64,000 nt of DNA. Origin: Clostridium sp. GTDB lineage: Bacteria > Bacillota > Clostridia > Clostridiales > Clostridiaceae. Position 1 is the stretch's first letter; every line of letters starts with the position of its first letter. The position numbers were made by a program, and so were the translations under genes. This document shows positions 38,750 through 47,990 of this stretch, in pieces. The notes beneath the pieces are model-generated. The model saw nothing but the letters and a program-made list of their open reading frames with translations, made no database searches and was not told where the DNA came from. The DNA is taken from contig NZ_JAPFDR010000003.1 in NCBI RefSeq assembly GCF_026168755.1, forward strand, positions 1 through 64,000. The letters are read 5' to 3'.

Positions 38750-40348
38750 ATGACTATAAGAATTAACAACCTAAGTCTTGGGTTAGATGATGATATAAAA
38801 TTATTAAAAAAGAAAGCAAGTAAGAAGCTTAGAATTTCTGCAGATGAAATTAAAAGTTTTAAAATAGTTAGAGAGAGTATAGATGCGAGAAATAAAGATA
38901 ATATTAAACTTACATATGCAATTGAAATTGAACATAAAGATGAAGAAAAGTTAGTAAATAGAGTTCATGATAATGATGTTAGAATAGATAATTCAAAATA
39001 TGAGCCAGATGTTGAACCAGGTAATGAGGTATTAAATCATAGACCAGTAGTGGTAGGTTTAGGACCAGCAGGATTATTTTCTGCGCTAATGTTAGCACAA
39101 AAAGGTTATAAACCATTAATTATAGAGCGTGGAGAAGATGTTGATAAAAGAACGGAGACTGTGGATAAGTTTTGGAAAACAGGAGAATTAAATTTAGAGT
39201 CTAATGTTCAATTTGGAGAAGGAGGAGCGGGATCATTTTCAGATGGTAAGCTAACTACTAGAATTAAGGATAAAAAGTGTGATTATGTTTTAGCTGAACT
39301 AGTTAAAGCAGGAGCTCCAAAAGAGATTAGATATGAAGCAAAACCGCATGTAGGAACTGATATATTAAAAGATGTAGTTAAAAATATAAGAAAGCAAATT
39401 ATTGCTTTAGGAGGAGAGGTTCGTTTTTCTTCTAAGCTTGAATACATAAAGAGTAGTGATGGAAAAGTAAAGAGTATAATAGTAAATGGTGATGAAATAC
39501 CATGTGAAGCACTTGTTTTAGCTTTAGGACATAGTTCAAGGGATACATATGAAATGCTAAATAGTATTGGAATATTCATGGAGCCAAAAGCTTTTGCTGT
39601 TGGAGTTAGAGTTGAACATCCACAAGAAATGATAAATGTAGGTCAATATGGTAAAATGGCTAGTCATCCAAGATTACAAGCAGCTAGCTATAACTTAACA
39701 TATCAAAGTAGGACTTTAGGAAGAGGTGTATATTCTTTCTGTATGTGTCCAGGTGGAGTTGTTGTTGCTGCAGCATCTGAAGATAAAAGGTTAGTTTCTA
39801 ATGGAATGAGTTATCATGCAAGAAATGAAGAAAACTCTAATTCAGCTTTAGTTGTAACTGTTGGGCCAGAAGATTTTGAAGGAACTTCAGTTTTAAGGGG
39901 AATGGAGTTTCAAAGACACTATGAATCTTTAGCATATAAAGTTGGTGGAGGAAACTATAAAGCTCCAGTTCAGTTATTAGGTGATTTTGTTAATGATAGA
40001 AAATCAACTAAACTAGGGGCAGTAACGCCAAGCTATAAGCCTGGATTTGAATTTGCTGATATGAGGGAATGTTTACCTTCATATGTAGTAGAAGGAATAA
40101 AAGATGGAGTTAATAATTTTGATAGAAAAATTAAAGGTTATGGAAGGGAAGATGCTGTTTTAACAGGAATAGAAACAAGAACTTCAGCTCCAGTTAAAAT
40201 AACGAGAAATGAGAGATTAGAAAGTATATCATTAAGTGGCTTATATCCATGTGGAGAAGGTGCCGGTTTTGCTGGTGGAATTGTATCAGCTGCAGTTGAT
40301 GGAATTAAAGTTGCAGAAAGAATTATAGAAAAATACAAACAAATATAA
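38750..40348 (+). CDS. FAD-dependent dehydrogenase (COG2509 type)
   Basis: A 532-residue flavoprotein. An N-terminal ~90-residue alpha/beta domain precedes the FAD-binding GVGPAG-like Rossmann motif VVGLGPAGLFSALMLAQKG, then QFGEGGAGSFSDGKLTTR and the C-terminal GLYPCGEGAGFAGGIVSAA, which are typical of this uncharacterised dehydrogenase family. The substrate is unknown. It stands alone between two terminators. A GidA- or thioredoxin-reductase-type function is not supported, as no CxxC pair is seen. Confidence 0.8.
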   Translation: MTIRINNLSLGLDDDIKLLKKKASKKLRISADEIKSFKIVRESIDARNKDNIKLTYAIEIEHKDEEKLVNRVHDNDVRIDNSKYEPDVEPGNEVLNHRPVVVGLGPAGLFSALMLAQKGYKPLIIERGEDVDKRTETVDKFWKTGELNLESNVQFGEGGAGSFSDGKLTTRIKDKKCDYVLAELVKAGAPKEIRYEAKPHVGTDILKDVVKNIRKQIIALGGEVRFSSKLEYIKSSDGKVKSIIVNGDEIPCEALVLALGHSSRDTYEMLNSIGIFMEPKAFAVGVRVEHPQEMINVGQYGKMASHPRLQAASYNLTYQSRTLGRGVYSFCMCPGGVVVAAASEDKRLVSNGMSYHARNEENSNSALVVTVGPEDFEGTSVLRGMEFQRHYESLAYKVGGGNYKAPVQLLGDFVNDRKSTKLGAVTPSYKPGFEFADMRECLPSYVVEGIKDGVNNFDRKIKGYGREDAVLTGIETRTSAPVKITRNERLESISLSGLYPCGEGAGFAGGIVSAAVDGIKVAERIIEKYKQI

Positions 40349-40360
40349 TAAATATTATTT

Positions 40361-40408
40361 AAAGAAAATCAGTAGTTATAAAAATTATTTGATTTTCTTT
40401 ATTTTTTT
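40361..40408 (+). terminator. Terminator after the flavoprotein gene
   Basis: AAAGAAAATCA (40361-40371) pairs with TGATTTTCTTT (40390-40400) around an AT-rich loop, followed by seven T. Confidence 0.8.
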
Positions 40409-40569
40409 CTAAAAATAGTTAAAAAATTAACGTGAATTTTCTGAAAATTTAGGTTTTTATTAAAAACTTTGATAAAATAGATTATAGGTAAATATTTCAT
40501 TATATAAAAATATATTGTAATATTTAATTAATATGGTTATTAAAAGGGTTATAATAGGAGAGGTGTATT

Positions 40570-41478
40570 ATGAGTAAAAGTTTTGATGATTTACTTTCAA
40601 AGTTAAAAGTAGCAGAAAAAAAGAAGTTGGCTGTAGCAGTAGCACAAGATGAGCCAGTTTTAGAGGCTGTTAAAGCAGCAAAAGATAGAGGTATAGCAGA
40701 TGCTATTTTAGTTGGAGATAAAGCAAAAATTGAAGAAGTAGCAATAAAAATTGATATGGATTTAACAGGTTTTGAAATAATTCATGAAGAAGATGTTAAA
40801 AAAGCAGCACTAAAAGCAGTACAATTAGTTTCTAGTGGTGAAGCAGATATGGTTATGAAAGGTTTAGTAGATACAGCTACATTTTTAAGAAGTGTATTAA
40901 ATAAAGAAGTTGGACTTAGAACAGGAAAATTAATGTCCCATGTATCTGTATTCGAAATTGAAGGAATAGATAGATTAATATTATTAACAGATGCAGCTTT
41001 TAATACTTATCCAGATTTAAAGGAAAAAGTTCAAATAATAAATAACTCTGTAATGGTTGCAAAAGCTTGTGGAATACAAAATCCAAAAGTTGCACCAGTT
41101 TGTGCTGTTGAGGTAGTAAATCCAGATATGCCTGCGACAGTAGATGCAGCATTATTATCTAAGATGAGTGATAGAGGTCAAATTAAAGGCTGTATAGTTG
41201 ATGGACCTTTAGCGTTAGATAATGCATTATCAGAAGAAGCAGCACATCATAAGGGAGTTACTGGTTCAGTGGCAGGTAAGGCAGATATATTATTACTTCC
41301 TAATATAGATGTTGCAAATGTTATGTATAAATCATTAACTTATACAGCACCAACAAAGAATGGTGGTATATTAGTTGGAACATCAGCTCCAGTTATCTTA
41401 ACATCAAGAGCAGATAGTTTTGAGACTAAAGTAAATTCTATTGCATTAGCAGCATTAGTTTCAGAAGGTAGAAAGTAA
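40570..41478 (+). CDS. ptb: Phosphate butyryltransferase
   Basis: Ptb (302 residues) converts butyryl-CoA and phosphate to butyryl phosphate. The family pattern is seen in ADMVMKGLVDTATFLRSVLN, HVSVFEIEGIDRLILLTDAA and PVCAVEVVNPDMPATVDAAL. GAGAGGTG precedes the ATG. With buk directly behind, it yields ATP and butyrate, the classic clostridial end-product route. Phosphate acetyltransferase is excluded by length and the buk neighbour. Confidence 0.93.
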   Translation: MSKSFDDLLSKLKVAEKKKLAVAVAQDEPVLEAVKAAKDRGIADAILVGDKAKIEEVAIKIDMDLTGFEIIHEEDVKKAALKAVQLVSSGEADMVMKGLVDTATFLRSVLNKEVGLRTGKLMSHVSVFEIEGIDRLILLTDAAFNTYPDLKEKVQIINNSVMVAKACGIQNPKVAPVCAVEVVNPDMPATVDAALLSKMSDRGQIKGCIVDGPLALDNALSEEAAHHKGVTGSVAGKADILLLPNIDVANVMYKSLTYTAPTKNGGILVGTSAPVILTSRADSFETKVNSIALAALVSEGRK

Positions 41479-41499
41479 TATTAGGGGGTATTGAGAGAT

Positions 41500-42567
41500 A
41501 TGGCATATAAATTATTAATAATTAATCCAGGATCAACATCTACTAAAATAGGTGTTTATGAGAATGAAAAAGAGGTTTTTGTTGAAACTTTAAGACATTC
41601 ATCTGATGAAATAGCAAAATACGATAGTATTTTTGAACAAAAGGAATTTAGAAAAAGTGTAATTATGAATGTATTAAAGGAAAATAATTTTGATGTTAAT
41701 ACATTAGATGCAGTTGTTGGTAGAGGAGGAATGCTTAAGCCAATACCTGGAGGAACTTATGAGGTAAATGAAGCATTACTTAATGATTTAAAAGTTGGAG
41801 TTCAAGGTGAACATGCTTCTAACTTGGGAGGAGTTTTGGCAAATGAGATTGCAAAAGAAGTTGGGGGAAGAGCTTTTATAGTTGATCCAGTTGTTGTTGA
41901 TGAATTAGAACCTGTAGCTAGAATATCTGGAGTTCCTGAGCTACCAAGAAAGAGTAAATTCCATGCACTAAATCAAAAAGCTGTTGCTAAGAGATTTGGA
42001 AAAGAAAGCAAGAGAGGATATGAAAATTTAAATCTTATAGTAGTCCATATGGGTGGAGGAGTTTCTGTTGGAGCTCATAAAAATGGTAAAGTTATTGATG
42101 TTAATAATGCATTAGATGGTGATGGTCCATTTTCACCAGAAAGATCTGGGGCAGTTCCAGTTGGAGATTTAATTAAAATGTGCTTTAGTGGAGAGTATAC
42201 TCAGGAAGAGGTATATAAAAAGATTGTTGGTAAGGGTGGATATGTTGCATATCTTAATACTAATGATGCAAGAGATGTATTAAGAGAAAAAGAAGAAGGA
42301 AATAAATTCGCTGAGTTAATTTACAATGCATTTATATATCAAGTATCTAAAGCTATAGGAGAGATGGCGACTGTATTAAAGGGAAAAGTTGACTCTATTA
42401 TTTTAACAGGTGGAATAGCATATTCACCTATAGTTGTTAGTGATATTAAGGGAAGAGTAGAATGGATTAGTAATGTGGCTGTATATCCAGGAGAAGATGA
42501 ATTGCTAGCATTAGCTCAAGGTGCTATTAGTGTACTTGATGGAGAAGAAGAAGCAAAAGAATATTAA
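41500..42567 (+). CDS. buk: Butyrate kinase
   Basis: Buk (355 residues) transfers phosphate from butyryl phosphate to ADP. The ASKHA motifs are [18 protein letters not shown] at the start, [13 protein letters not shown] in the centre and [10 protein letters not shown] near the end. ATG at 41500 gives the standard N-terminus and length; the TTG at 41491 is too close to AGGGGG. It lies 21 bases after ptb in the same operon. Confidence 0.95.
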   Translation: MAYKLLIINPGSTSTKIGVYENEKEVFVETLRHSSDEIAKYDSIFEQKEFRKSVIMNVLKENNFDVNTLDAVVGRGGMLKPIPGGTYEVNEALLNDLKVGVQGEHASNLGGVLANEIAKEVGGRAFIVDPVVVDELEPVARISGVPELPRKSKFHALNQKAVAKRFGKESKRGYENLNLIVVHMGGGVSVGAHKNGKVIDVNNALDGDGPFSPERSGAVPVGDLIKMCFSGEYTQEEVYKKIVGKGGYVAYLNTNDARDVLREKEEGNKFAELIYNAFIYQVSKAIGEMATVLKGKVDSIILTGGIAYSPIVVSDIKGRVEWISNVAVYPGEDELLALAQGAISVLDGEEEAKEY

Positions 42568-42573
42568 TATACA

Positions 42574-42637
42574 AAAAATGTAATCGCCTCTGAGGTCATT
42601 CCAAATATTGGATATTTTTAGAGGGGATTACATTTTT
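42574..42637 (+). terminator. Long hairpin terminator of ptb-buk
   Basis: Eighteen-base arms, 42574-42591 with 42620-42637, with one G/G mismatch, enclose a 28-base loop. The right arm ends in ATTTTT. It begins 6 bases after the buk stop. Confidence 0.8.
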
Positions 42638-42663
42638 AGGTTTTAAATTTTTATTAATGTCTA

Positions 42664-42692
42664 TTAACTTTTATAAATATTATCCGTATAAT
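42664..42692 (+). promoter_or_regulatory. Promoter of the first late flagellar unit
   Basis: TTAACT (42664-42669), 17-base spacer and TATAAT (42687-42692) form a sigma-A promoter. The overlapping sequence TAAC...CCGTATAA also resembles a sigma-D site, but with mismatches in both boxes. Confidence 0.55.
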
Positions 42693-42720
42693 TAAAGTAC
42701 TAACGTTTTGAGGTGATTAA

Positions 42721-43521
42721 ATGTCAGGTAGCATACAAGGAATAAATAATATAAATACTATTTTACAACTTAATAATCTTAGCAAAACAAAAATAGGTAG
42801 TACAAATACATCAGAAATAAATGATTTAAATAGTCTTTCAGGATGTTCATGTAGTTCAGGATTAGAATCAATTTTAGGGTTAAGTTCAAGCACAGGATTA
42901 GGTTCAACATCAGACTCAAGTTCAAGCGCATTTAATATAATGCTTACTAGTTTACTTAATGCTATAAGTCAAAAAAATAAAATAGCCAAAACTGAAGCAG
43001 AAAAAGTTTCATTAGAAGATATATTTAGTACATATAATAATTCGATATTAAATAATGGAAATATAAATACTAATAATTACATAGCAACAGATGTATCAAA
43101 TCTAACTGTAGATGAAAGAATAGAAAATGCAGTACAATTATATTCTAATAAGTATGGAGTTGATCCTAATTTAATAAAAGCAATAATAAAAACAGAATCA
43201 AATTTTGATCCTAATGTTGTATCGTCTGCGGGTGCAAAGGGGCTTATGCAATTAATGCCTGAGAATTGCGAAGCTTTAGGTGTACAAGATCCTTTCAATA
43301 TAGAACAAAATATTGAAGGTGGAGTAAAGCATATAAAAGAATATATAGATAGATATAATGGTGATGTTGAAATGGCATTAATGGCTTATAATGGTGGACC
43401 TACTAGAATGATGAATAGAGGGGTTAAATCAATAGCTGATATTTACAAAATGCCAAAAGAAACACAAAACTATGTTCCAAAAGTAATGAGCTATTATAGA
43501 GGTTTTGCAAATGGAAATTAG
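42721..43521 (+). CDS. Flagellar-cluster lytic transglycosylase (SLT domain)
   Basis: A 266-residue protein. Residues 1 to about 85 are Ser/Asn/Gly-rich low-complexity sequence with no Sec signal peptide. The C-terminal SLT domain (about 140-266) shows the catalytic Glu in IIKTESNFDP, then AKGLMQLMP and ALMAYNGGPTRM. Lytic transglycosylases cut glycan strands so that the flagellar rod can pass. Lack of a signal suggests export through the flagellar secretion apparatus, as for rod enzymes. It overlaps the next gene by 11 bases. Confidence 0.87.
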   Translation: MSGSIQGINNINTILQLNNLSKTKIGSTNTSEINDLNSLSGCSCSSGLESILGLSSSTGLGSTSDSSSSAFNIMLTSLLNAISQKNKIAKTEAEKVSLEDIFSTYNNSILNNGNINTNNYIATDVSNLTVDERIENAVQLYSNKYGVDPNLIKAIIKTESNFDPNVVSSAGAKGLMQLMPENCEALGVQDPFNIEQNIEGGVKHIKEYIDRYNGDVEMALMAYNGGPTRMMNRGVKSIADIYKMPKETQNYVPKVMSYYRGFANGN

Positions 43522-43933
43522 GGGTATACAAACAAGTAGAACTATGGGAGTGAAAGAAAAAATAATTTCTAACAGAAGTGATTTTTCAGAAAGCTTTATG
43601 AGATCCTATAAATCTGCAACTAAAGAAGAACTTGAAAATTACATAAAAGATATTAAGAAAAAAGGAAATAAGCTAATTTTAACAAAAAGTTATATTGATG
43701 TGAAAAATTATAAAGCAACTATAAAAAATTATTTAAAGGCAGTAGTTGATTATACATATACTTTAAATAAAAATATAGGTTTTTGGGAAAATCAATACTA
43801 TTCTACAGTTGAAACTATTAATGAAAAATTAGAAAGTTTGACTAATGAATTATTAAGCGAAGAAAAAGAAAATTTAGATATATCTTCAACAATTGATACA
43901 ATACAAGGTTTACTAATAGATATTTATAAATAA
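43511..43933 (+). CDS. YaaR family protein (DUF327)
   Basis: A 140-residue helical protein. The region EELENYIKDIKKKGNKLIL followed by SYIDVKNYKATIKNYLKAVV fits the YaaR/DUF327 family of unknown function, often found near motility genes in clostridia. ATG at 43511 lies 8 bases after AGAGG inside the previous gene; the TTG at 43505 is the longer alternative. Overlap with the transglycosylase gene suggests coupled expression. Confidence 0.7.
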   Translation: MEIRGIQTSRTMGVKEKIISNRSDFSESFMRSYKSATKEELENYIKDIKKKGNKLILTKSYIDVKNYKATIKNYLKAVVDYTYTLNKNIGFWENQYYSTVETINEKLESLTNELLSEEKENLDISSTIDTIQGLLIDIYK

Positions 43934-44007
43934 AAGTAGATACTTACTAGATATAAAATATCAAAAACTTGATTTAGATAATTTATAAAAGGAAAAAGTG
44001 ATGATAA

Positions 44008-44322
44008 ATGGATAAGATTGAAAAAGAAAATTTATACGAAGTAGAATTTGAAGCTCTAAATAAAAAAGAAGTAGAGCCTTTTGAGAATAAAAATTATATA
44101 TTATCAGCAAAAGTTGATGTTAGTGTTACATTAGGTAAATGTAAGAAAAATATTAAAGATATTTTATCATTAAAAGAAGGTAATGTTATTTGCCTTGATA
44201 AAACTATAGATGAAGATTTAGATATATATGTTAATGATAAATATGTTGCTAATGGAGAAAGTATAAAAATTGAAGATAAAATATCAGTAAGAATAACAGA
44301 GTTTAATTCTGATGAAGAATAG
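44008..44322 (+). CDS. Small SPOA-domain protein, FliN-like
   Basis: A 104-residue protein made almost wholly of one SPOA (surface presentation of antigens) domain: VSVTLGKCKKNIKDILSLKE, GNVICLDKTIDEDLDIYVND and DKISVRITEF match the FliN/FliM C-terminal fold. FliN forms the C-ring used for switching and for cargo docking of the secretion system. Full-size FliN and FliY usually lie with fliM in the early flagellar operon, so this separate copy is unusual. A terminator follows. Confidence 0.8.
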   Translation: MDKIEKENLYEVEFEALNKKEVEPFENKNYILSAKVDVSVTLGKCKKNIKDILSLKEGNVICLDKTIDEDLDIYVNDKYVANGESIKIEDKISVRITEFNSDEE

Positions 44323-44346
44323 GAATCCTAACAAGGATTCCTTTTA
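44322..44346 (+). terminator. Terminator after the FliN-like gene
   Basis: GGAATCCT (44322-44329), AACA, AGGATTCC (44334-44341), then TTTTATT. The stem begins at the last base of the stop codon. Confidence 0.9.
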
Positions 44347-44392
44347 TTATTCACAAAATTGTTTATTATTTTTATAAATTTTGTGAAAAGAC

Positions 44393-44420
44393 TAAATTAA
44401 ATTGTGGATAAACCGATAAT
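44393..44420 (+). promoter_or_regulatory. Sigma-D (FliA) promoter of flgM
   Basis: TAAA (44393-44396), 15-base spacer, ACCGATAA (44412-44419). It agrees with the flagellar sigma-D pattern TAAA-N15-GCCGATAT and has the same form as the fliC promoter. It precedes the anti-sigma gene by about 40 bases. Confidence 0.85.
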
Positions 44421-44460
44421 TATATTTATGGATATGATTAAAAGCTAGATGGAGGTAATT

Positions 44461-44727
44461 ATGAAAGTAAGCTCTATAATGGCAAACAACATGATAAATG
44501 CATACAGTAAACAAAGACAATATGTAAAATCAGATACGGCCAATAAATCTATAAAGGATACAGTACAAATATCAAAAAGCGCTAAATACTTAAATGAGAT
44601 AAATAATAATGAAGGTATAGATTTAGATAAAATTAATGAAATAAAACAAAGAATAAAAAATGGAACATATAAAATTGATTCAAGAAGTATTGCTAAGAGT
44701 ATTTTGAATAATAATAGAGGAGATTAA
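44461..44727 (+). CDS. flgM: Anti-sigma-D factor FlgM
   Basis: FlgM (88 residues) holds sigma-D inactive until it is exported through the finished hook. The C-terminal binding helices are seen in DKINEIKQRIKNGTYKID followed by SRSIAKSIL, the usual family ending. ATG at 44461 follows ATGGAGG; the ATG at 44449 overlaps that site. A sigma-D promoter lies in front, so the gene is in negative feedback with its target. Confidence 0.9.
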   Translation: MKVSSIMANNMINAYSKQRQYVKSDTANKSIKDTVQISKSAKYLNEINNNEGIDLDKINEIKQRIKNGTYKIDSRSIAKSILNNNRGD

Positions 44728-44729
44728 AA

Positions 44730-45140
44730 ATGAATTCGGAATTAAAGCTAGTTATCTTTGAAGAAAAAAAGATATTACAGTGTTTATTAGAATTATTAGA
44801 TGAACAGTATAATTTAATTTTAAGCAAAGATACTATTGCCCTAGGTAGTATAGCAAACAAAATAGAAGAAGAAGGCAAGAATTTAGCTAATATTGAAATA
44901 AAAAGAAGAAATATCGCTACTGAAGAAGAATTTAATAATTTTATTAAGAATACGGATGATGAACATATTATAAAAGTTTATGAAGAAATAAAAAAAATTA
45001 TTATTAATTTACAAAATCAAAAAGATATTAACAGTATTTTAATAAAGCAAAGATTATTCTTTACAAATAAAATGATTAATGCTATAAAGCCATCAAAAGG
45101 AGTTAGCACATATAATGCTTATGGAAAAATAGGAAGATAG
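44730..45140 (+). CDS. flgN: Flagellar export chaperone FlgN
   Basis: A 136-residue helical protein placed between flgM and flgK, the standard position of FlgN, the chaperone for FlgK and FlgL. The heptad-rich helices (ILQCLLELLDEQYNLILSKD) and the C-terminal tail fit the family, which is poorly conserved. Assignment rests on size, helicity and neighbours. ATAGAGGAG overlaps the end of flgM. Confidence 0.8.
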   Translation: MNSELKLVIFEEKKILQCLLELLDEQYNLILSKDTIALGSIANKIEEEGKNLANIEIKRRNIATEEEFNNFIKNTDDEHIIKVYEEIKKIIINLQNQKDINSILIKQRLFFTNKMINAIKPSKGVSTYNAYGKIGR

Positions 45141-45154
45141 CAGGAGGAAAAATT

Positions 45155-46438
45155 ATGGCAGGGTTATTAGGAACTCTTAATACAGCAAAGTCAGGAATGA
45201 ATGTAAGCCAAGTTGCAATACAGACAACTTCGCATAATATAAGTAATATTAATACACCGGGGTATTCAAGACAACAAGTAAAACAAACAGCAAGTAGTGC
45301 GTATAGTACACCAGGTTCAAATATGAGTTTTTCCGCAGGACAAATAGGTACAGGAGCACAAATTAATGATGTTACAAGAGTAAGAAATACTTTTTATGAT
45401 TATCAGTTTAGAAGTGAAAGCCATAACTATGGTGCTACTAGTGTTAAATATAATTATTATCAAAATATTGAGAGTATTTTTAATGAACCAAGTGATACAG
45501 CTATTTCATCTACATTAAATGATTTCTTTAATTCATGGAATGAGTTAGCTAAAGACCCTAATAGTAGCGGAGTTAAAAATGTTGTTTTAGAAAGTGCTAA
45601 TAATTTAGCTATTAGTATTAGTAATGCTTATGATAAATTAGATAGTTTAGGAAATAGTTTAAATGATCAACAGGATGCTATATTAAAAGATATTAACTCT
45701 AAGATTTCAGAACTAAAAGAGCTTGATAAAAATATTAAGGTTATACAGGGTTCAGGAAAAAGTCCTAATGATTTATTAGACCAAAGAGATAGTATTTTAG
45801 ATGAGTTAAGTTATAAAATTGATATTACTAATAGCGATGTAAAGAAGCTTTTAGAAACAGCAAATGCTGATGGTAGAGAACTTACATTAGATGACTTTAA
45901 AAAGTTAGGTGCTGACAAGGTTTCAGGAGAGCTACAGGGAACTATTTCTATGCAAGAAGATATACAAAAATATAAAGATAGTCTTACTACATTAGCAGAT
46001 ACTGTTATAAAAACAGTAAATGATAAGTTGACAGGAGATAATCTGTTTACTAATCAGTCAGGAAAAATTATATCTGTGAGTCAAACTATAAAGGATAATC
46101 CTGATAGTATAACTGTAACTGCTGACGAAGCATTAAAATTATATAATACAAAAAACGAAAAGCTAACTATTGGTGGAAAAGATTTAACTATAAATAATTT
46201 TTATAATAGTATTATTCAAGAAGTTGGGCAACAGTCTGCAGCTGTAATAAGAGATGAAAGTAATCAAAGTAAACTTTTATCAAATATTGATTCTTCAAGA
46301 GCTAGTGTTTCTGGAGTATCTTTGGATGAAGAAATGATAAATCTTATACAATTTCAACATGCTTATAGTGCAAGTGCAAAAGTATTATCAACTATAGATT
46401 CTCTATTAGATGTTGTTGTAAATGGAATAGTTAAATAG
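45155..46438 (+). CDS. flgK: Flagellar hook-filament junction protein FlgK
   Basis: HAP1 (427 residues) joins hook and filament. The N-terminus GLLGTLNTAKSGMNVSQVA and SHNISNINTPGYSRQQV is diagnostic, and the C-terminal helix MINLIQFQHAYSASAKVLS pairs with it. The middle domain is short, so the protein is smaller than the E. coli form. AGGAGGA precedes the ATG. Confidence 0.95.
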   Translation: MAGLLGTLNTAKSGMNVSQVAIQTTSHNISNINTPGYSRQQVKQTASSAYSTPGSNMSFSAGQIGTGAQINDVTRVRNTFYDYQFRSESHNYGATSVKYNYYQNIESIFNEPSDTAISSTLNDFFNSWNELAKDPNSSGVKNVVLESANNLAISISNAYDKLDSLGNSLNDQQDAILKDINSKISELKELDKNIKVIQGSGKSPNDLLDQRDSILDELSYKIDITNSDVKKLLETANADGRELTLDDFKKLGADKVSGELQGTISMQEDIQKYKDSLTTLADTVIKTVNDKLTGDNLFTNQSGKIISVSQTIKDNPDSITVTADEALKLYNTKNEKLTIGGKDLTINNFYNSIIQEVGQQSAAVIRDESNQSKLLSNIDSSRASVSGVSLDEEMINLIQFQHAYSASAKVLSTIDSLLDVVVNGIVK

Positions 46439-46449
46439 GAGGTATTAAT

Positions 46450-47373
46450 ATGAGAGTAACAAATGGAAATATGATGAGTAGCTATTTAAAGGATATTCAA
46501 AGTAATCTTCAAAGTATGAATAAATTAAACAACCAGTTAAATACTGGAAAACAGGTTAATAAAATTTCAGATGATCCTTTAAAAGCTGTAAAGATAATGA
46601 ATTTAAATAATGAAATAGATGATATTCAAAAATATAATGGTACTTGTGATGAAGTTACAGGTTGGCTTGATGTTACAGATAGTGCATTAGATTCAGTTGG
46701 AAGTTTAACTAGTGAAATAAAAACTCTTTTAAAATCTATAAGTGGAGCTGTTGGAGAAGATGAAATAAAGTCTATTGCAACAGATGTTAATGGAAAGATT
46801 CAACAAATGGGAGAAGCTTTTAATACTACTTATGCTGGAAAGTATATATTTGGTGGGACAGCAACTGATACTGCACCTGTTAAGTTTACAACTAATGCAA
46901 CTGGAAATGTATCTCTTAGTTTTAATACTAATGATGGAAAAGTAAGTAATGAAATGAAAGAAAGTTTAAATGCTTCATTATCTAGTGGTATAAACATGGA
47001 ATATAGTTTAAATATTAATAAGGTTAGTAATGATGGTGAGCTTTTCACTGTATTTAATGATGTTTCAGCTGCTTTAAATAAAAACCCTATTGATAATGAG
47101 GAGATCAGTAAATTATCTGAAAAACTTGATTCTTCATTAACTGATATATTAAATAATAGATCTGTAGTAGGATCAAGAAGCAATACTGTTAGTTCAGTTA
47201 AGGAAGCTAATGATGATAATGCAGTACAAATGGAAGGTGTTTTATCTAATATACAAGATGTAGACGTTACTGAAAAGTATATACAGTATAGTCAAGCACA
47301 AATGGTATATACAGCTAGTCTTCAAGTTAGTTCTAAGTTATTCCAAACAACAATATTAGATTACATAAGGTAG
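46450..47373 (+). CDS. flgL: Flagellar hook-filament junction protein FlgL
   Basis: HAP3 (307 residues) lies between FlgK and the filament. MRVTNGNMMSSYLKDIQSNL and LNTGKQVNKISDDPLKA at the start and the C-terminal QYSQAQMVYTASLQVSSKL are flagellin-like and typical. TAGGAGGT overlaps the flgK stop codon. Ordinary length. Confidence 0.94.
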   Translation: MRVTNGNMMSSYLKDIQSNLQSMNKLNNQLNTGKQVNKISDDPLKAVKIMNLNNEIDDIQKYNGTCDEVTGWLDVTDSALDSVGSLTSEIKTLLKSISGAVGEDEIKSIATDVNGKIQQMGEAFNTTYAGKYIFGGTATDTAPVKFTTNATGNVSLSFNTNDGKVSNEMKESLNASLSSGINMEYSLNINKVSNDGELFTVFNDVSAALNKNPIDNEEISKLSEKLDSSLTDILNNRSVVGSRSNTVSSVKEANDDNAVQMEGVLSNIQDVDVTEKYIQYSQAQMVYTASLQVSSKLFQTTILDYIR

Positions 47374-47385
47374 GAGATAATAATT

Positions 47386-47763
47386 ATGGATATAATATTT
47401 AAGAAAGGTATACCAGGTTTCGATTCTCTTAGAGAATTTATTATTACAGATTTAGAAGATAATAAAAAGTTTAAAGTATTACAATCAAAAGAAAGTGAAA
47501 TTAGTTTTGTAATGACAGATCCATTTGAAATTTATGATAATTATGAAATTAATTTAAATGATGAAATAATAAAAGAATTAGAAATTAAAAATCCAGAAGA
47601 TGTTCTTATATTAAGTATAATAACTCTTGGTAAAACTTTAGAAACTAGTACTATGAATTTAAAAGCTCCTTTAGTTATTAATATAAAAAATAATTTAGGG
47701 AAACAATATATTATGCAAAACAGTAAATATGAAACAAAACATCCTTTAATAAGGAGAGATTAA
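47386..47763 (+). CDS. fliW: Flagellar assembly factor FliW
   Basis: FliW (125 residues) binds either flagellin or CsrA, and so links free flagellin to flagellin mRNA translation. [20 protein letters not shown] and the C-terminal [20 protein letters not shown] are family signatures. It is directly followed by csrA, the usual pairing. TAGGAGATA lies upstream. Confidence 0.94.
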   Translation: MDIIFKKGIPGFDSLREFIITDLEDNKKFKVLQSKESEISFVMTDPFEIYDNYEINLNDEIIKELEIKNPEDVLILSIITLGKTLETSTMNLKAPLVINIKNNLGKQYIMQNSKYETKHPLIRRD

Positions 47764-47764
47764 T

Positions 47765-47977
47765 ATGTTAGTTATCACTAGAAAAAAAGATGAATCATTA
47801 CTAATTGGTGATGATATAGAAATTAAGATAGTTAAAGTCGAAGATGGTAGCGTAAAATTAGCAATTTCAGCACCAAAAGATGTTACTATTCTTAGAAAAG
47901 AAGTTTTTGAAAGAGTAAAAGAAGAAAATAAAGAAGCGGTAAGTGGAAATATAGATATTTTAAAACAATTTAAATAG
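47765..47977 (+). CDS. csrA: Carbon storage regulator CsrA
   Basis: CsrA (70 residues) is a dimeric RNA-binding protein that blocks ribosome-binding sites at GGA motifs. [20 protein letters not shown], the [11 protein letters not shown] strand and the ILRKEV helix start are diagnostic. It starts one base after the fliW stop region. Its likely target, the fliC leader with ACAAGGATGT, lies 2.3 kb downstream. Confidence 0.96.
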   Translation: MLVITRKKDESLLIGDDIEIKIVKVEDGSVKLAISAPKDVTILRKEVFERVKEENKEAVSGNIDILKQFK

Positions 47978-47990
47978 GAGGAAACAAATT

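Noticed and set aside
42665..42691. Sigma-D promoter for the transglycosylase gene
   Set aside because: TAAC and CCGTATAA differ from TAAA and CCGATATA in both boxes, whereas TTAACT-N17-TATAAT at the same place is a fair sigma-A promoter.
42636..42720. Cyclic-di-GMP riboswitch ahead of the flagellar unit
   Set aside because: The 80-base upstream region lacks the conserved paired core and GC-rich helices of that riboswitch class.
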